Source of the DNA: Mixta intestinalis | GTDB lineage: Bacteria; Pseudomonadota; Gammaproteobacteria; Enterobacterales; Enterobacteriaceae | Direction: 5' to 3' | Assembly: GCF_009914055.1 (NCBI RefSeq) | Contig: NZ_CP028271.1 | Location: forward strand, 62,001 to 126,000 | DNA: 64,000 bases | Shown: positions 60,441 to 64,000 of the stretch, piece by piece | Numbering within the stretch: the first letter of the stretch is position 1 | Layout of the letters: each line of letters starts with the position of its first letter | Notes under the pieces: model-generated | Database searches by the model: none | What the model was told of the DNA's origin: nothing | Seen by the model: only the letters and a program-made list of their open reading frames with translations | Position numbers and translations under genes: made by a program

Positions 60441-61235
60441 TCATTGAAAACTGTGTTCCGCCGCGGGATAGCTGGCGTTTTCCACTTCCTGCACATACTG
60501 GCGCACCGCAGCGCGGATGTCGCCCGCTTCGGCAAGGAAGTTTTTAGCGAATTTGGGAATATGTCCGCCGGTAATGCCAAAGGCGTCATGCATTACCAGA
60601 ATCTGTCCGTCGGTCACGTTGCCCGCGCCGATGCCGATCACCGGAATATCCAGCGCTTCAGTGACGCGCTGCGCCAGTGCTACCGGCACGCACTCCAGAA
60701 CCATCAGCTGCGCGCCCGCCGCTTCCAGCGCCAGCGCGTCCGTCAACAGGCGTTCCGCCGCCTCTTCGCTGCGTCCCTGGACTTTATACCCGCCGAAAAT
60801 ATTAACCGACTGCGGCGTCAGGCCAAGATGCCCACATACCGGCACCGCGCGCTCCGTCAGCATCTGGACACTTTCCGTCAACCATGCGCCGCCTTCCAGC
60901 TTTACCATATTGGCACCGGCACGCATCAGGCGGCCCGCGTTTTCGCAGGTTTGCTGCGGTGTGGCATAGCTCATAAACGGCAGGTCGGCCAGCAGCAAAC
61001 AGTGCGGTGCGCCACGGCGTACCGCCGCAGTGTGATAAGCGATATCTTCCACCGTTACCGGCAGCGTGGAGTCGTGCCCCTGGACTGTCATACCCAGCGA
61101 ATCGCCTACCAGCATCACCTGAATACCTTCATCGGCAAACAGCCTGGCAAAGCTGAAATCATAGGCGGTGATGGAGGCAAATTTTTTGCCTGTTTGTTTC
61201 CACTGGCGCAGGTGAGAAAGAGTTGTGGGTTTCAT
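60441..61235 (-). CDS. panB: 3-methyl-2-oxobutanoate hydroxymethyltransferase
   Basis: First committed step of pantothenate synthesis: transfers a hydroxymethyl group from methylene-tetrahydrofolate to ketoisovalerate. 264 residues, the E. coli length. Conserved stretches are ITAYDFSFARLFADEG, the metal site VGDSLGMTVQGHDSTLPV and IGIGAGNVTDGQILVMHD. First gene of panB-panC-panD. Confidence 0.97.
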   Translation of the reverse strand: MKPTTLSHLRQWKQTGKKFASITAYDFSFARLFADEGIQVMLVGDSLGMTVQGHDSTLPVTVEDIAYHTAAVRRGAPHCLLLADLPFMSYATPQQTCENAGRLMRAGANMVKLEGGAWLTESVQMLTERAVPVCGHLGLTPQSVNIFGGYKVQGRSEEAAERLLTDALALEAAGAQLMVLECVPVALAQRVTEALDIPVIGIGAGNVTDGQILVMHDAFGITGGHIPKFAKNFLAEAGDIRAAVRQYVQEVENASYPAAEHSFQ

Positions 61236-61342
61236 GACAACCTCTGTATCTACGTTCTGGTGGGCGCAGTGTAATGGATCGCAAGAGGAGAGGAAATCTC
61301 TTATCGCAAGCGCGAATGCGCCGCCGAAAAGCGGCGTGAGCG

Positions 61343-61822
61343 TTACCAGGGATGAATGGCGCTACAGTCAAGCTGGTGGACGATATCGGCCAGCGCACGT
61401 CCGTCAGGCAGACGTGCCAGCGGCGCGATTTCCAGCAGCGGTATCAACATAAAAGCGCGGTTGAGCATATCGTAGTGGGGCACCGTCAGGCGCGACGTGT
61501 TCAGCACGCGATCGCCAAACAGCATAATATCGAGATCGAGCGTGCGCGGCCCCCAGCGCTCTGCTTTACGCACGCGCCCCTGTTCCAGTTCGATACGCTG
61601 GGTATGATCGAGCAGCGCCTCCGGTGACAGTTGGGTATCCAGCGCCACGGCGGCGTTCAGATAATCTGGCTGATCGGGCGGGCCGTAAGGCGGCGTGCGG
61701 TAAAAAGAGGAAACCGCCGCCCGCCGCGTTTGCGGAATGGCGGCGAGCGCATCAAGCGCGTTACGCACCTGATACAGCGGATCGGCCAGGTTACTGCCTA
61801 ACGCAAGGTAAACCCGGCTCAT
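61343..61822 (-). CDS. folK: 6-hydroxymethyl-dihydropterin pyrophosphokinase
   Basis: Folate pathway: transfers pyrophosphate from ATP to hydroxymethyl-dihydropterin. 159 residues, as in E. coli, from the ATG at 61822 (MSRVYLALGSNLADP); the motif RKAERWGPRTLDLDIMLF contains the catalytic Arg and two Asp. An earlier in-frame ATG at 61858 overlaps the pcnB stop (ATGA) and could also be used. Follows pcnB on the same strand. Confidence 0.94.
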   Translation of the reverse strand: MSRVYLALGSNLADPLYQVRNALDALAAIPQTRRAAVSSFYRTPPYGPPDQPDYLNAAVALDTQLSPEALLDHTQRIELEQGRVRKAERWGPRTLDLDIMLFGDRVLNTSRLTVPHYDMLNRAFMLIPLLEIAPLARLPDGRALADIVHQLDCSAIHPW

Positions 61823-61854
61823 GCCTTGCCCACTTCGGACGTCAGTCAGCCCGT

Positions 61855-63261
61855 TCATGCGTTGCTGTTGTTCTCACGGCGCGGTGCGGCAGGGCGCTTG
61901 CGCGGACGACGCTGACGGCGGCGCGGGGCCGGATCGTCACCGAGCGTTCTTAACATATGATTCTGCTGCGGCGGCGCGGCGGCCTGGAACTCGCCCCACC
62001 AGTGCGCCAGACGCTGAAGCTCCGGGTTATTCTCCACCTCTGCACGCAGCGCCAGCAGATCGTAGGCGGCGCGGAATTTAGGATGCTCCATTAACTTCAG
62101 CGCCCGCTTGCCGTGACGACGAGACATACGCAGCTGTAGCTGCCAGATATCGCGTACCAGCGTCGTGATACGTTTCGGAATCGCCAGCGAGCGGCAGGCT
62201 TCATCCAGCACGTCATTCATTGCCAGCGCAAAGGCATCGTAGTAAACCAGCCCGCTTTCCTGAGCAATGCGCTGCGCGGTTTCCAGCTGCGGATACCAGA
62301 ACATGGCGGCAAACAGGAAGGCCGGGTTAACTCGCATCTGGTTTTGCAGACGCGTATCGGTATTTTTCAGCACCTGCTCAAGCATACGCTCCATCAGGCT
62401 GTCGCCGCGCTCGGTAAAGCCACGGCTGATAACCGGAAACAGCGGCTGGAACAGCTGATATTCACGCAGCAGCTGATAGGTACGGTAGCCGTAGCCCGCC
62501 TGTAACAGCTTTAACGCCTCTTCAAACAGGCGCGCTGGCGGGATATCGTTCAGCAGCGTGGCGAGGCGCGGAATCGGCTCGGCGGTCGTTTCCGCAATGG
62601 TCATTTCCAGCTTGGCTGCAAAGCGCACCACGCGCAGCATCCTGACCGGATCCTCACGGTAGCGCGTTTCCGGATCGCCAATCAGGCGAATAATGCCGCG
62701 CTGCAAATCCTGTAGACCACCCACATAGTCGCGCACGGTAAAATCAGCCACGCTGTAGTAAAGGCTGTTGATGGTGAGATCGCGGCGCTGGGCATCATCT
62801 TCGATTGAACCGAAAATGTTATCGCGCAGCAGCATACCGTTCTGACCGCGCTGACCGTTACCATCTTCCTCGGCCTGATGATGTCCACGGAAGGTTGCTA
62901 CTTCAATGACTTCCGGGCCAAACATAACGTGAGCGAGGCGGAAACGGCGACCTACCAGGCGGCAGTTGCGAAACAGCTTGCGCATCTGCTCCGGCGTGGC
63001 GTTGGTGGTCACATCAAAATCTTTCGGCGCTTTACCCAGCAGTAGGTCACGAACACCGCCGCCAACCAGATAGGCTTCATAACCCGCTTTGTTCAGGCGA
63101 TAAAGCACTTTCAGGGCGTTTTCACTAATGTCTTTGCGCGAGATGTTGTGACTTTCACGAGGGACGACGGTCATCTGCGGTTCGTCTTCCTCAACCTCTG
63201 CCGGCGTCGCGTCTTCACGATTCAGGACCTTACGGCAAAAATTAGCTACTCGGGTAAAAAT
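61855..63261 (-). CDS. pcnB: Poly(A) polymerase I, AUU start
   Basis: Adds 3' poly(A) tails that mark RNAs for decay. 468 residues: nucleotidyltransferase head with LVGGGVRDLLLG and DFDVTTNATPE (catalytic Asp residues), RNA-binding middle, and an Arg/Pro-rich basic tail (PRRRQRRPRKR). The start is ATT at 63261, with GAGGTG 4 bases upstream, giving (M)FTRVANFCRKVL as in E. coli PcnB, one of the few genes known to use AUU. The frame extends to 63330 from GTG/ATG-like codons, but that part overlaps the gluQ end and is not conserved. AUU keeps synthesis low, under IF3 discrimination. Confidence 0.93.
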   Translation of the reverse strand: MFTRVANFCRKVLNREDATPAEVEEDEPQMTVVPRESHNISRKDISENALKVLYRLNKAGYEAYLVGGGVRDLLLGKAPKDFDVTTNATPEQMRKLFRNCRLVGRRFRLAHVMFGPEVIEVATFRGHHQAEEDGNGQRGQNGMLLRDNIFGSIEDDAQRRDLTINSLYYSVADFTVRDYVGGLQDLQRGIIRLIGDPETRYREDPVRMLRVVRFAAKLEMTIAETTAEPIPRLATLLNDIPPARLFEEALKLLQAGYGYRTYQLLREYQLFQPLFPVISRGFTERGDSLMERMLEQVLKNTDTRLQNQMRVNPAFLFAAMFWYPQLETAQRIAQESGLVYYDAFALAMNDVLDEACRSLAIPKRITTLVRDIWQLQLRMSRRHGKRALKLMEHPKFRAAYDLLALRAEVENNPELQRLAHWWGEFQAAAPPQQNHMLRTLGDDPAPRRRQRRPRKRPAAPRRENNSNA

Positions 63262-63298
63262 AGGACACCTCGATAATGACGAAAATTCGGTGGTAAAA

Positions 63299-64000
63299 TC
63301 AGCGGCTAATGATAGCCTGTTGCGCACCATTTGAGAATGGTGTTGTGGCTTCAGCGGCGGGCAATGCGTTATTGCGCGACATTTTCGCTAAATTCCATCC
63401 GGCAACGGCCTGCGTAAGCAGCTGCGCTGTAGTGATATCCTGCCACGCCTGTGGGACATCCTGCCCCAGGAAACGCAGCGCATTAACCAGCACCGGACGC
63501 GGATCGCCGGAGGGCAACGTCGGGGCATGATTCTGTTTTGACAGCTTATTGCCGTCATGGTTAAGCGCCAGCGGCAGATGCAGATAAGCAGGTTCCTGCC
63601 AGCCAAGCTGTCGCCACAGGGCGATTTGCCGTACCGTTGGTGCAATTAAATCGGCACCGCGCACGATCTCCGTGACGCCCTGGAAATGATCGTCCACGAC
63701 TACCGCCAGGTTATAGGCGAACAGTCCATCGCGGCGATGAATAATGAAATCTTCTTCCGCCAGCGCAGCATCAACCCGCACCTCGCCGCGCAGCAGATCG
63801 TGAAACTGATAAACCGGCTGATGCTGACGCAGGCGCAGCGCGGCCTGCTGCGGGCCGAGGTGCCGATCGCGGCAGTGACCGTCATAAATGCCGCCGATCT
63901 GCTGAATCCGGCTGCGCGTGCAGGTGCAGTAATAGCTTTGACGATGCTGACGCAGCCACTCCAGCGCCTCGCGGTAAGCGTCGTGACGCTGCGATTGCCA
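63299..64000 (-). CDS. gluQ: Glutamyl-Q tRNA(Asp) synthetase, 5' end outside the window
   Basis: Attaches glutamate to queuosine in tRNA-Asp. The visible 233 residues run from WQSQRHDAYREALEWL to the stop at 63299. They include the zinc-binding CTCTRSRIQ...GHCRDR region, LRGEVRVDAALAEEDFIIHRRDG and a KLSKQN loop resembling KMSKS. The N-terminal HIGH motif lies beyond position 64000. 37 bases upstream of the pcnB start; usual E. coli order. Confidence 0.95.
   Translation of the reverse strand, partial: WQSQRHDAYREALEWLRQHRQSYYCTCTRSRIQQIGGIYDGHCRDRHLGPQQAALRLRQHQPVYQFHDLLRGEVRVDAALAEEDFIIHRRDGLFAYNLAVVVDDHFQGVTEIVRGADLIAPTVRQIALWRQLGWQEPAYLHLPLALNHDGNKLSKQNHAPTLPSGDPRPVLVNALRFLGQDVPQAWQDITTAQLLTQAVAGWNLAKMSRNNALPAAEATTPFSNGAQQAIISR

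Overview
The window is chromosomal DNA of an enterobacterium. The backbone is aceF-lpdA ... acnB ... yacL ... speD-speE-yacC-cueO ... hpt-can-yadG-yadH ... panD-panC-panB-folK-pcnB-gluQ, which is the E. coli K-12 order with insertions. The proteins are close to E. coli but not identical, and gcd is missing from its usual place after cueO. I infer a member of the Erwiniaceae or a near relative (Pantoea/Mixta/Erwinia type); the genus cannot be fixed from sequence reading alone.

Region 1 (1-1,761) is the end of the pyruvate dehydrogenase operon. Region 2 (about 1,762-22,750) is an accessory block built around a type I-E CRISPR-Cas system. It has a short array (5 repeats), the histidine-utilisation genes hutIGC and hutUHT on the minus strand, a long array (18 repeats), cas3, and then cas8e-cse2-cas7-cas5-cas6-cas1-cas2. 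Both arrays read rightwards from near-identical leaders and bracket the hut genes. cas1 carries an 8-bp tandem duplication that puts it out of frame. Behind cas2 lies a decayed leader and repeat. Further on, a frameshifted colicin A-type immunity gene faces a fragment of a pore-forming colicin, followed by more decayed repeat copies. A decayed repeat pair in the opposite orientation sits between cas3 and cas8e. The hut transporter gene is also frameshifted.

Region 3 (22,800-27,700) holds a secreted protein of unknown function, phenolic acid decarboxylase, and the Mg2+ pump mgtA with a proline-rich leader peptide. Region 4 is acnB, followed by a large serine-protease autotransporter, yacL, and a divergent catabolic cluster (35,432-44,621). 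On one side the cluster has a SDR, a YhcH-like protein, a sialidase-fold protein, a Na+ symporter, a DapA/NanA-type lyase and an iron alcohol dehydrogenase; on the other it has D-threonate kinase, a PdxA2-type dehydrogenase and a DeoR regulator. The whole looks like a pathway for a sugar acid or similar compound. Region 5 (44,664-54,384) returns to the backbone, with a chitin-active LPMO lacking a visible signal peptide and a Cys/Met-metabolism PLP enzyme inserted between cueO and hpt.

Region 6 (54,400-59,100, between yadH and panD) is the most striking. It has four intact small genes and one decayed gene whose products begin with a 15-residue leader ending in Gly-Gly or Gly-Ala, the signature of class II microcins. 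The mature parts differ from each other, several have their own terminators, and no C39-peptidase exporter is present in the window. Region 7 is the pantothenate operon panBCD, folK, pcnB (with the rare AUU start) and the 3' part of gluQ.
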